Shown here: piece after piece, positions 1 to 10,805 of the stretch
Layout of the letters: every line of letters starts with the position of its first letter
How positions within the stretch are numbered: the first letter of the stretch is position 1
Source of the DNA: Agelaius tricolor
Lineage: Eukaryota; Chordata; Aves; Passeriformes; Icteridae
Direction of reading: 5' to 3'
NCBI GenBank assembly: GCA_023055355.1
Contig: JALJCS010000022.1
Coordinates: 10,981,501 to 11,045,500, forward strand
DNA: 64,000 nt
Translations under genes and position numbers: made by a program
Notes under the pieces: model-generated
The model's input: the letters and a program-made list of their open reading frames with translations, nothing else
Database searches by the model: none
What the model was told of the DNA's origin: nothing

Positions 1-463
1 TACTGGGCATCACTGGCATTTCAGGAGCTTGTGAAAGTGAAACAGCAGCCTGGCATGGTTTTAAGGATGCTCTGAAACTGGAAATGAATATTTGCAACTG
101 CAGTGAATTCTAGTCATAGAATCACAGGATGGTTTGGGTGGGAAGGGACCTTAAAGCTCATCCCATCCCACTTCTTGCCATGGGCAGGGACATTTCCACT
201 AGACCAGGTGGGTGGGAAATTAAATAGATTATGCTGTTTTTCTTTCACATCATAAAGCATAACTGAAAATCAAAACCAAAGTAGAATTTACCCACATTTC
301 CTATCCATAATTATAACAGACATATTCCTTATATATATCTATTTACAGATATCATAATGTTAAAGTACATGTTTCAAAGTATAAACTTCTGATTTTCCTT
401 GCTATTTACCAGAGAGACACTGTAAAATGATTCCATATAAAAGAACAAAAAATTGTCAAATAC
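1..463 (-). other. OAT intron after coding exon 4
   Basis: This is non-coding sequence beyond the exon donor at 463. It holds one CR1 fragment (112-210); the rest is AT-rich with nothing recognised. Confidence 0.7.
112..210 (-). mobile_element. CR1 LINE 3'-end fragment
   Basis: The fragment begins with the ATAGAATCACAG tail block and the GGTTTGGGTGGGAAGGGACC block typical of avian CR1 3' ends, read antisense on the plus strand. It is heavily 5'-truncated, as is usual for CR1. Confidence 0.85.
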
Positions 464-591
464 CTCAAGAGCAGGTAGGTCATTGTATGGGATCAGTTCA
501 AATCCTGGCATGAAGGGCCCAAAGCCATCATAGCTGGATGGGTCAGTAGAACTGGAGATGGCAGACATTGTCCTGCCCCAGAAGTTGCCAG
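464..591 (-). CDS. OAT: OAT coding exon 4 (residues 174-216)
   Basis: The acceptor (pyrimidine tract then CAG) ends at 592 and the donor GT is at 463-462. The first two bases complete Ala174. The exon carries the GNFWGRT motif (F177, W178, R180 of the active site) and ends on a codon boundary after LPALE. The next exon would begin with the residues after LPALE and is outside the window. Confidence 0.95.
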
Positions 592-3500
592 CTGGAAAAA
601 AAAAGGGGGAAATTGGTACAAAACTGACCAAGAGCCAGAACACTTTAAATGACATCACACTTTCCCCTTGGTGATGCATTTTAAGGGTTATCTAACAAGA
701 TATTAAGATCCCCCTCCTAATGGTTAGCATTTTGCATTGATGGCATAAATACACTCTGTTGCTATATCAAAAACCAAAAGAAAATTATACTCTTAAGACC
801 TGACAACTATACAAAATAATTTCCTTAAGTTTTGTTAGTAGTCTGGAAAATTGAAAATAACTCTGATAATGCCAATTTCTAGAAGACCTGGAAAATACAG
901 GACAAAAGCCCTGGTAGGTGAAGCCAAGAGGGCAGCTTAACCTCTTGAGCAATCTGTGAGAAGTGTGGCACCAATCTGAGGAGTTAATCCACAAAAAAGT
1001 TATGCAGGAACAACAACTCAGGAATAAAAAGTCCTGCACTGTCAGTGATTAAAAGAGCATGGAGGACTGGATGTTCTTTCTTTGCCTTTGACTTCAGGCT
1101 GCCTCCCAGTAACCCAGTGTCCAGATCCTCAAGTCCTCAGCTCATAACACACACTTAACATACCTGCAAAAATGATTTTAGCTTTGTATTTTGGAATTCC
1201 TTTCACGGTGTAGGCCCATTTCCGAGCCAGTTTGCAGGCAGTTTCTCCAGCTTCCACTCCTAAAGCATAAAGTAGCACCATTATCACTCTTGCACGTAAA
1301 ACAGGCCATCAGTGCAGCAGAAAATGTTACACAGCCAGTGAATCTCAGAGACAGGAACTAAAATGGAAACAAAATATTTCTTTACCTGTGTTCATTGGAA
1401 GAACTTTGTTGTAATTGAACATTTTGGTGACCAGCTCCTCATATTCCCCAAGGACATCATTGTAGAATGCTCTGGATGTCAGGGTCAGTTTTTCAGACTG
1501 GGATTTCAGAGCATCCACAATCTTTGGGTGACAGTGGCCTTGGTTGACTGCACTGTAAGCACTCAGAAAGTCAAAATACTTCCTACCTTCAACATCCCAC
1601 ACGTAAACACCTGGGAAAACAAACCTGTGGTCAGCACACAAAATAAAAAAAGACACAAGACCAAAAAAGGCTCCTCATACATAATTAAAGACCAGAGTAA
1701 ATTTAAACTAAGTGATAATATATGAACAGCCCACAAGGACTTAGATAGGGTTTCAATGCACCTTCTCCTGCTCACATTAAACCTCCCCACACAAGGTAAC
1801 AGAAGAAATTAGGTTGCCTAAAAATTTTCTTGCTGAGTGATTTTGGAAATTATCAACACTTTAAAACATTTTAGAGACACCACAATTTTTTCAGGTGCCC
1901 TTATGCATAATGATCCTGCTCTCTAATCAACAATTTGATCCCACCCAAAAAAAAACCCAACGAAGATTCAGAAATCAATCAGGTCAAAATCATTCTGCCA
2001 TGTTCTCATTCACCTCCACAGACCCACAACACCTACAACCTCCAGGAAAAACCTAAATAAAATACCTTTTCCTCTTTCCAGAGCAACAGGCAGTGGGTGG
2101 TAGTTGTGAGCACCATATTTGGCCTCACGTTCAAAGATGAAATCCGAGGAGAGAGGCCTTGGAATGGTTTTTTTGGGAGCAACTGAGGTAGCAGAGCTCA
2201 GTGAGGAATGAAGACCTCGGCAGAGAACAGCAAGGTGCTGGCAGCGGGTTAGCTTGGAAAGCATGATGGACTTGAGGGATTCTGATACAGGTCTGGAGGG
2301 GAAAAAAATAAAGAAAGTTAATAATTAGCACTAAGAACTCTTCAGAAGAAATGTCTGAATGATTGAAGTGGTTTTACTGCCAGGATTACAGGTTCCTCAA
2401 CTATTTTGCAATTCAGCCAAGAAAGCTTAAAAGAAGTATAAATGAATGTGGGATTAACATCAAACAAGTCATTTTTTCTATTCTCTACACTTACAGAAAC
2501 AGAAGGAAAATTAAACTGTGTGACTCAGCAAGTCTGTGAAGTAGTTACATCATTTTTCCTGTAAGTGTTCCTTTTTCACTGTGCCTTAAATTCTGATTTA
2601 CTAATATAAACTACAGGAAGAAAGTTAAGTTCATCAAATTTCTTGTTCTATTGAAATGCCCATTTTCTACTAGATTTTCATCAGACAAATCATGTCACAA
2701 ACTTCCTCAATATTGGCTGTCCCTGGAAGTGTCCAAGGCCAGGTTGGATGGTGATATGGAAGGTGTCCCTGCCCATGTCACTGGATGAGCTTTAAGTTCC
2801 TTTTCAACCCAAACCATTCTGGGGTTCTATGATCAAAAAACAGATGTAAAGTAAGAATATGTCAGATATTAATGATTGTTAGAGCACTCTGTATTTTCCC
2901 AGCAATTTCCCCTAAATACATAACCTTGTATTTTCACCATTTAGGGATAACCTGAGGGTAGGATTTCATGAGGAAAATGCACTTTGATTTCTTCTCTGTG
3001 CCTGCTCCTCAGCCAATATAAAGATACTTCTCAGAAAGAGGATGTGAGCTGGCACTTGAAAAGCTGTTTGAGGAAGCTCTTCCCACAGCAGGGAACAGCA
3101 GAGAGCCAAGAGTTCCCAAAGCTCGGGTTTCTGGTCTCACAGAACATCCCACTGACAAACTGGCAAAAGGTTTAATCCCCAGAGCAGGATCACAGATCAC
3201 AACAGGTGCTCTGCTTATCAAATGCAGCCTCCCTGTGACACTGCACAGCAGAGTGAAGAGCTGAGCAGCCTGGACACTGCTGCACCACCTAACACAGGCA
3301 GACTGAAAACCTCCCCTCAATACCAACAGCAGGATGCAAGGATGGCTCACACAAGGGTGCTGTTATTTCAGGCTGCTTGCAGAAGACAGAGGTAGTAAGT
3401 CATGGATTTATCCCTAATTTATTTTGGAAAAAAATCCACACCCTGAATGTGCTGCCTTGAACAGAGAGGCATTTCTTTCAGCAGGCTCCTCAGGTATTAC

Positions 3501-5450
3501 ATTTCTGCTCCTCACTTCTAACCAAAGCCTAAAGACTTTTCTCCATCTACCAAAATCCAAGTGTTGAGGAAGAGTCAGCATTCTCCATTCCAGCAAGAGA
3601 TGAATGCTGCACAACTCTGGGCATGTCTCCAGCTGTTAAAGATTAGCCCTTTGTGTTAATTCTTTTCAAGATTGTTATTCAAGGATTTCGCAAACAAAAA
3701 AGACAAATACTTCTCTGTGCAAGAAAAAATTTTGATGACTCAAAATTTCAACCTGCTCAACCCCTAAACTGTAATTGGTCTGTGACATCCTGGCCCCTGG
3801 CACACCTCCATGGCAGAGCACCTAATCCTATCCCAAGCTCCTAGATTTTGGAGATTTTCCAGACATTCCTGAAATGAAAGGTACAAAGAAGTTAAACTCT
3901 TATCTGCCCTGTATCAGAGATACCTCTCTGCATGAAGGATCACAGATCCCCAGTTTGAGGTTCTTGCTTTACTTCTTGCATATTGGAAAATATTAATCAG
4001 ATTTTTTTAAAGGGCTTTTTCCTCCATGAAGGGAATTGTCCTGCACACTGTGCTAGTGAGGCCACATCACTTTAGCCAAGTGTGGAAGATTACATGGAGA
4101 AGAGCTGAGTAAAGCTGAGAATTCCAGATGAATCTGGAGTTAAAAGGAGGGGGGAAATTTGGGGTTGATGATGAGCAGGACAAGGTGAACAGAAATTTCA
4201 AGAAAGAGGAGGGGCATAATAAGGAGAAAAACCCAAGCAAACAAAATGAAATAAAATTAAACTCATTACCAAGTGTGAGAAATATGATCGTGCACTGGAG
4301 CAGGCAGTACAGGAATCAGAAACCAGGAAATTACACCAACTGGAATAGGTCTTGCATCAGAACAGAAAACCACTCAAAACACAGCTGTAAAACACTTGAA
4401 CAGCTTTGCTCAGCTATTGAGCAAGATTATCCAGACAGGATCCTGCAGACTGCACAGGTAAATTGAATGGTTGTATGAACCTGACACTGAAAAACACCCC
4501 AAGGTAACTGGGGGGTGTTGTCAAACACATGAAAACACTCAGGTTCAGGCTGATAGAGCAGACAGGAATTGGTACCACACTGCAGCCTCTACCAGCTGAG
4601 TCAAAGGGGTGAACCCTCAAGGGGACAAGCAGGGGGACATCAGTGTGGACATGCCAAGCTGCCTGTGCAGACCAGCACCACAGCAGGAACAGCTCAGGAC
4701 CTCCAGGACCTAGGCTGGCAGACAAAAACTGCAGAATCACTGAGCCTGGAAAAGACCTCTGAGATCACCGAGTCCAACCTGTGCCTGATCCCCACCTTGT
4801 CCCCAGCCCAGTGCCACATCCAGCCCTTCCTTGGACACCTCCAGGGATGGGGACTCCAAATCTCCATGGGCTGCCCCTTCCAATGTCAAATCAGCCTTCC
4901 AGGGAAGAATTTCCTCCTGATGTCCAACCTGAACCTCCTCAGGCACAGCTTGAGCCCGTTTCCTCTCATCCTGTCACTTGTCACCTGGGAGAAGAGCCCG
5001 ATCCCTGCCTGCTACAGTCCCCTTTTAGGGAGCTATAGAAAGGATAAAGTCGCCTCTAAGCCTTCTTTTCTCCAGCAAAACAAATGGAAAAAAAAATAAG
5101 GAAAAGCAATAAACCCAGCGGTGAAATACAAGATCTCGCTGACCATCTCCCCGCCAAGGCCACGGTCAAAGGCAGTGCAGAGGCAGGGATGTGGCATCGC
5201 GGAGCGGGGCTGGCACAGGCACAGAGGCGGGGAGGGACTGTCACCACCCCCGCTCGCCGCGCAGTGACAGCGCTCCTGGGGCCTTGCCGACGGGGCCGGC
5301 TGCGGCGGGACAGAACCGGGGCACGGTGGCCCGGAGAGAGGCAGAAATGGCCCCCGAGGGCCGGACGGGCCGTACCTGGTGCTGCCGGAGGTGCCGGAGG
5401 TGCTGCCGGTGCCGGAGGTGCTGCCGATGCCGGGGCCCGCAGATAAGAGG
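464..5450 (-). CDS. OAT: OAT gene, 5' half: ornithine aminotransferase, mitochondrial (partial)
   Basis: Seen: five exons on the minus strand, 5376-about 5450 (non-coding), 2066-2292, 1386-1610, 1164-1259 and 464-591, all with GT..AG introns. The coding parts join in frame (199+225+96+128 nt) to give residues 1-216, which align without gaps to human OAT as I know it (439 aa). Known: OAT is a PLP-dependent class III aminotransferase of the mitochondrial matrix, converting L-ornithine and 2-oxoglutarate to glutamate-5-semialdehyde and glutamate. Residues 1 to about 25-30 are rich in R, S and A and lack acid residues, as in a matrix targeting peptide. Substrate and cofactor pocket residues of this half are present: Y55, Y85, G142-V143, F177-W178 and R180. 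The PLP lysine (human K292) and the C-terminal half lie beyond the left edge, so the truncation comes from the window, not the gene. No frameshift or stop is seen. Confidence 0.97.
592..1163 (-). other. OAT intron between coding exons 3 and 4
   Basis: The intron is 572 bp, bounded by donor GTATG (1163) and acceptor CAG (592). Nothing is recognised in it. Confidence 0.85.
1164..1259 (-). CDS. OAT: OAT coding exon 3 (residues 142-174)
   Basis: The exon is 96 nt, with acceptor TTTAG before 1259 and donor GTATG from 1163. It encodes [15 protein letters not shown], where G142-V143 contact the PLP phosphate in the human enzyme. Phase is 1 at both ends. It is too short and interrupted to show as an open frame of its own, and was found by following the protein. 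Confidence 0.95.
1386..1610 (-). CDS. OAT: OAT coding exon 2 (residues 67-142)
   Basis: The exon is 225 nt, with acceptor TTTTCCCAG before 1610 and donor GTAAA from 1385. It encodes [14 protein letters not shown] through [23 protein letters not shown], including Y85 of the active site. The flanking codons Gly67 and Gly142 are split 1+2 across the junctions, which fits the neighbouring exons exactly. Confidence 0.96.
2066..2292 (-). CDS. OAT: OAT coding exon 1: start codon and targeting peptide (residues 1-67)
   Basis: The acceptor CCCTCCAG lies before 2292, 28 nt of 5' UTR follow, and the ATG is at 2264-2262. The exon encodes a basic, serine-rich presequence beginning [14 protein letters not shown], then the mature N-terminus with the conserved [17 protein letters not shown] segment (Y55). 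The donor GTATT starts at 2065. The start is chosen because it aligns with the human initiator and no in-frame ATG lies upstream in the exon. Confidence 0.96.
2716..2835 (+). mobile_element. CR1 LINE 3'-end fragment
   Basis: Sense-orientation CR1 tail: a block resembling GTCCAAGGCCAGGTTGGATGG, then a block resembling AAGGTGTCCCTGCCCATG, ending in TTCAACCCAAACCATTCTG and a TTCTATGAT terminus. Confidence 0.85.
4731..5075 (-). mobile_element. CR1 LINE fragment, longer copy in OAT intron 1
   Basis: About 345 bp antisense to the plus strand: GAAAAGACCTCTGAGATCA, the ACACCTCCAGGGATGGGGAC block, CCTCTCATCCTGTCACTTG, and finally CCTTCTTTTCTCCAG. The diagnostic blocks differ from the GGTTTGGGTTGGAAGGG type, so it belongs to another CR1 subfamily. 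Its truncated end abuts the OAT CpG island. Confidence 0.85.
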
Positions 5451-5960
5451 CGGATGCGGCCGCGGGCCACTGTCACCGCTCCTCGCCCCGCCCCTCCCGC
5501 CTAACGTCACCTGAATCGCGCCCATCGATTGGCTATCGGAACTGATTGGCAGCCACCGCCCCCGCGCTGCGGCGCCTCCCCTTGGCGCGGGGGCTCCCCA
5601 TTGGCGGCCGCGCGCGAGGCAGCGCCCCGCCCATCCCTGGCCCTCAGGGGCGGTGCCCTTGGCCCTCACACCGGCACCCCGGCCCTCTGAGCGAGGGCTC
5701 CATTCCCCCTTCCCGTCTCCCTCACACCGGCACCCCGGCCCTCGGACCGGCTCATCCTGTCCCCCCTTCCGTCACTACGTTCCCTCATCCCCCACACCGG
5801 CATCCCCGTCCCTCAGGCTGGCGGCTCGTCTCCTCTCTGGCCTTGGGAGCAATCTTTGTAGCCCCAGAAGCCCACACACGGAAGTCCTCCGTCCCCGCAC
5901 CCTCCCGCCGCTGTCACCGCTCTCCCGCACTTGTGTCCTCGAGGAAGTCACTGTAGAAAA
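5150..5960 (-). promoter_or_regulatory. CpG island and promoter of OAT
   Basis: The region is GC-rich and CpG-dense, unlike the AT-rich DNA on either side. On the minus strand, upstream of exon 1, there are three CCAAT boxes (complements of ATTGG at 5600-5604, 5545-5549 and 5528-5532), a TGACGT CRE-like core (5509-5504) and a GGGGCGGGG GC box (5494-5486). No TATA box is seen where expected. This order fits a housekeeping promoter firing toward OAT. The plus-strand side (5650-5960) holds only C-rich near-repeats of CACACCGGCAYCCC and no recognisable gene. Confidence 0.75.
5376..5450 (-). other. OAT: OAT exon 1 (5' UTR, non-coding), transcription start approximate
   Basis: A consensus donor (CACCAG then GTACGG) sits at 5376/5375 on the minus strand inside the CpG island, where a non-coding first exon of OAT is expected. 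The exon body is a short GC-rich direct repeat alternating GGCAGCACC and TCCGGCACC blocks. The 5' end cannot be placed from sequence; about 5450 is a guess from the promoter motifs upstream. Confidence 0.6.
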
Positions 5961-6606
5961 GGGCGAGCACTGACGGAAAAAAAATGAGAGGAATTGGGAA
6001 AACATTCCTGGGAATAGGAAGTGTGTGGGATGGTGGTGGTTCCTCCACTGATGGCTACAGGTTCCCCAGGGATGTGATGACAAGTGCTCTGTGTGTGCTC
6101 AACTCTGACCTTTCTCTTCCCAAGAGATGAACATGAGCTTTTTCCCAATCTTTTAATATATGTCTAACAGAAAATAATTCGGAACAACAGCCAGGGATTC
6201 ACAGAGGTTGCTAAGGAATTGCTCACGGAGCTCCTGTGCCAGGTGTTTTTGCCTACACACACCAATTTCCTCCCCAGTCTGTCACGGTCCCTCCAGTGTC
6301 CCCATGCCCTGCCCTTCTCATCATGGAAGGGCATTGATGGAACCCCAAACTTCAGGCTCTGCTGCCTTGGGAGAGAGGGAGGGAACGTGGAGGGAGTGAG
6401 GCCCAGGAGGGCCCGGAGTGCTCTGAGCAGGAGCTTTGAGCTGGGACCAGCAGGTGAGCAGGGACAGGCTGGAGCGAGCCAGCACAACCCTGACCTTTCC
6501 CCGGGCTAAATTACAACTGGAGAGCATTTTGTAACCAGAAGATCTGGGCGTTTAAGGGGAACTGTGAGGTTGCTTCATAAATACATTCTGGTTTTACCAA
6601 AAAAAA

Positions 6607-7090
6607 ATCATAGACTGGTTTGGGTTGGAAAGGGCCTTAAAATTCATCCAGTTCCATCTGCTATCATGGGCAGGGATATCGTCCACTATCTCAGGCTGCT
6701 CCAAGCCCTGTCCAGCCCGGCCTTGGACATTTCCAGGGATCAGGGGCAGCCACAGCTGCTCTGGGCACCCTGTGCCAGGGCCTGCCCACCCTCACAGGGA
6801 ACAATTCCTTCCCAATATCCCATCTAACCCTGCCCTCTGGCAGTGAGAAGCTGTTCCCGGTGCCCTGTCCCTCCATGCCCTTGTGCCAAGAACTTCTCCA
6901 GCTCTTTTAGAGCTCCTTTAGGCACTGGTAGGAGCTCTGAGGTCTCGTTGGAATCTTCTCTTCTCCAGGCTGAACAATTCAAATTCTCTCAACCTTTGCT
7001 CATAGGTGTTCCATCCTTGTAATCACTGCTGTGCCCTCCTCTGGGCCTGCTCCAGCACTCCAGGTGGGATCTCACAAGAGCAGAGTACAG
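6607..7090 (-). mobile_element. CR1 LINE fragment
   Basis: About 480 bp antisense CR1: GGTTTGGGTTGGAAAGGGCC at the 3' end, then CTCCAAGCCCTGTCCAGC, CTCTGGGCACCCTGTGCCAG and TCTTCTCTTCTCCAGGCTGA blocks, reaching the CTCCTCTGGGCCTGCTCCAG block near 7050. Confidence 0.88.
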
Positions 7091-7884
7091 AAGAAAACAA
7101 ACCATATTTCACTTTTTATCATATCCACCTCACTAAGAAGAGCAAAAAACCAACCCCCAAAACAAACAAACAAAAAAAAGCAAACCAAAAATCCCCTGAG
7201 TCTTAGCAGTGGTAACTTCTTAGTGCCTCTTGCTCTTTGTCCATAAATTGCCCTGACAAATTTATCAATGCTGGAAAACAATTTATTTCTTCCACAAAGA
7301 AAACACGATATCCTAGTTGACACACAGAGAATTTGCATAGCTTCCCCTCACTAAAGCAAGCAATTTGAAAATATTCCTGAACCTTGTCATATCTTCTAAC
7401 CAAATTGCTCAAACCTTGGATGTCAGGGAGAGCACCGCTGATGCCTTTGGAGAACAACGCCCTCGGAGGAAATTTTCCCAATGTGCAGTCAGCCTGATGC
7501 AGCGAGGGCTGGGAGGAGAGCAGATGATGTTGAGCTCTCTATAAACACACAGAGAGTAAGGCTCAATTTGCTAATATGTTTGTGTCTCCCACTAGCCCAA
7601 TTCTGCCAGCAAACAGTGCCCTGCATCTGCTGCCAAAGATGAGTTCATAAAGCACCAAAAGGTTGTGCCTTAGGTGCTAAATTGCAAAATACATTTCAGA
7701 GTCATGACTGCTGAATGAATACACCATAGTACCGTGCCCAGTTCCTTAAGTCCTGAGGCAGTTACTGTCTAGGAGCTATTGAAACCCTTTATTTCTAGTT
7801 GAAGTTATGACTTTTTGTGAAAAGCCTAACATTTTAAGGCTGAAAATAAGCAATTACCTCTCTGCTTTGAGTATTACAGATTGT

Positions 7885-8435
7885 CCCTGTTCATTCTGCC
7901 TCTCTACTCCACTCTGGTGAGATCCCACCCGGAGTTCTGCATCCAGCTTTGGGGTCCCCAGCATGGGAAGAACAAGAACCTGCTGGAACAAGTCCAGAGG
8001 AGGCCACCAAGGGATGGAGCCAAGGGATCAGAGGGATGGAGCCAAGGGATCAGAGGGATGGAGCGAGAGAATTGGGATTGTTCAGCCTGGAGAAGTTTTG
8101 GGGTGACCTGACTGAGGCCTTCCAGTGCCTGGAGGAGCTGACAAGAAAGATGGAGAGAGACTTTGGACAAGGACCTGGAGTGGGTTCCTAATGCCAGAGA
8201 GTAGCTCTAGATTGGATATTAGGAAGCAGTTCCTCCATATTGAGTGTGGTGAGGCCCTGGCACAGGGTGCCCGAGCAGCTGCGGCTGCCCCTGGATCCCT
8301 GGCAGTGCCCAAGGCCAGGCTGGACAGGGCTTGGAGCAGCCTGGGATGGTGGAAGGTGTCCCTGCCCATGGCAGGGGAGTTTGGAACTGGGTGATCTTTA
8401 ATGTCCCTTCCAATCAAACCATGATTCTACAATCT
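7885..8435 (+). mobile_element. CR1 LINE fragment retaining the end of ORF2
   Basis: Sense CR1 of about 550 bp. Translation of 7905-8010 gives a remnant of the CR1 ORF2 C-terminus (STLVRSHPEFCIQLWGPQ, then LLEQVQRRPP), followed by the usual 3' UTR blocks to CCATGATTCTAC at 8420-8430. A roughly 21-bp block (GATGGAGCCAAGGGATCAGA) is duplicated in tandem near 8013-8055. It is a dead copy: the frame is short and no upstream ORF2 is present. Confidence 0.85.
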
Positions 8436-10444
8436 CTGGTGTGAGGGAAAAAAATCACATAATTTTATTTGTTGCCTACTCACGTTTCTTAAATAGCCTT
8501 ATAGGATCCAGGATTTGCAATCCATGAGATCAATGGGATTTTCCCAGGCAAGAAATGCTGGTTTAAGGTTACATTGTTTTTTACTTTGACATTTCATTAG
8601 CATGGCATTTCATTAACATAGATCTGTTATCTCAGGTAATGCTAATGATGCCTTCTACCTATTTAGCCACAAAAATAACATGCTGAGAGCTACATCCCTT
8701 TCATCTTTCAGACTCAAATCAAGAGCTGCCTTTTACCTGCCTTTAAATGCTCTTATTCTTAAGCTCACCTCCAAATTGGTTTAGATTCATCCAACCATGT
8801 TCTTTTCACAATAAGCAGAAAAATATAGAAAGAACAAAACTTGTCCAAAGGATTAAGTAGCACCCATCATAAGGGAAATGCACATCTGAAAATGTAAAGA
8901 ATGCAAACTAAAGGCAACCAAGATCAATTGAAGTGCTGAATCTTGGGTTCAGCTCTGCCTCATGGGGCTGGAGGCAAACTGCCCAGAGAGGTGAATTCAG
9001 AAGCCAGACATGCAGGAAAACAGCAGATTCCTGTCTGGAAGGCAGAGATTCAAAAACAAATAAATAAACAAGAAAAGGCTTGCTTGCTCTTGGATTCTGA
9101 AGATCTGAAAGAAGAAATAAAGACATAATGTGGAATGCACAGATACTATATGTAAATGTGGGGTTTTAGCTGATATGAACTTTTTCTGCAATTTAAAAAT
9201 TATAAATATGAAATGACTCTCAAACTGGTATCTGGTTAATCAAGACCTGACAGAAAGTGTCTTTAAAGCTCTGTTTAATTTAAACCTGATTAGCTTTATG
9301 TAGGATCAGCGTCATGGCTCGCTTTCTTTCCTTCTTTGTTTTTGGTATTTATTATCAAGACACAGAAAATATCCACTTTCTTCTTTAAACACTATCAAAC
9401 TGGAATTTTAAACCATTCACATTGTGCACAGTAGCAGCTATTACTGTAGATCTTGGAGGAATTGCTCTCAGCTAGATGAAGTATTTTATATGAATAAAAA
9501 ATGGAAAGGAGAAGCTTAATGTGTACTATTTAGTTACCTGTAGATACCTAAAAGACTACACATGACAGTAACCAAAATATGGAAAAGTGAATCCATGAAA
9601 TGTTCACATTTTACAGTAATTTGCCCTGCAGAAAAGAGGAAAACTCTGACCTACTTGAAGAAAGAGGGTTATTATATTCATTCTGCTAATCCAGAAAATA
9701 CAATTTGACATGTAAGTAAACCATAAAGTTATAAGAAGGAACAAGTTAAGTCATGCCAGTTGTTAGGAGTAATTCCACAGCCCTGTCTCTGGCAGAAATG
9801 CTCATTGAAGTTGTTGGGAATTAGGCATGTGAGGAGACTGAGGAATTGCATCCCACTTATTGTGGTTGTTTTGAGGCAGAGTCAATACCAGGGAATTATT
9901 GTGTGTTGGTTTGGCTGCCCAGGCTCAGCGTGTGCCAGGCATTCACATGCTGCTCGTGGGAGCAGCTCAAGCACTGGTGCCAAGGCAGGATTGCAGGACC
10001 CTCACTCGAGTTTAACACTGCCTTAGGAACGCTGCAGGAAACATCCAGCATTCCTCAAGAGCTGATGTTTTGCCCCATGGCACCAGTGTTCAATTCCTCA
10101 GTGGCATGGGACAGTTCCTCACCTCTGAGCTCAGGCTGGACATGGAGTTCACCAAGCCAGGAGTTCAAGGTACAAGTTCATCATTACCTAAAACCAGCAC
10201 ACATCTGCAGAGCTGGCACAAGGACAGTTCCACCTCTCTTCCCACCCATAGCAAAGCCACAAGGACAGGCTTCACCCTTTCTCCTGCTGTTGAAACTCTG
10301 CTGCCACTCAGCAAAAATGAAAAATAGGCACTTTCCTGAGCCAAAGGCAGGTTTGAAGGCAAACCTTGCAGTTAACATTGCTGGGGAACTCAACCTTCAG
10401 TCCCAGTCTGACAGTGAAGGATATCAAGCTACTGGAAAGTGACC

Positions 10445-10805
10445 AAAGGAAGCTATGAAGATGGTGAAGGGTCTGGAGGGGAACCCATACAAGTGGCAGC
10501 TGAGGTCACTTGGTTTGTTCAGTCTGGAGAAGAAGGGACTGAGGGGAGACCTCATAGCACCCTACAGCTCCCTCACGATGGGCAGAGGAGGAGTACTAAT
10601 CCCTGCTCTGTAACCAGGGATGGAGTGAGGGGCTGGCTGGGCTGTGTCAGGGGAGGTTTGCTCTGGGGGTCAGCAGAAGGTTCCTCCCCCAGAGGGTGGC
10701 TGGGCCCTGAGCAGACCCCCAGGACAGTGGGCAGAGCCCCAGCCTGACAGACTCCAGGAGTGTTTGGAAAATGCTCTTAGGCAGGGTGGGATTATTGGAT
10801 TGTCC
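10445..10805 (+). mobile_element. CR1 LINE fragment
   Basis: Sense CR1 blocks: GTTCAGTCTGGAGAAGAAGG, GGGAGACCTCATAGCACCCT, AGGTTCCTCCCCCAGAGGGT and a degenerate tail GGGTGGGATTATTGGATTGT. It is the same subfamily layout as the copy at 48690-49055. Confidence 0.75.

Larger units (their letters stand above)
2293..5375 (-). other. OAT intron 1
   Basis: The intron is about 3.1 kb, between the non-coding exon 1 and the first coding exon. It holds two CR1 copies (2716-2835 and 4731-5075); the rest is unique sequence without a supported gene. Confidence 0.75.

Noticed and set aside
5650..5960. A divergent gene starting from the OAT CpG island
   Set aside because: Open frames are C-rich repeats with no start context, splice pattern or recognisable product.
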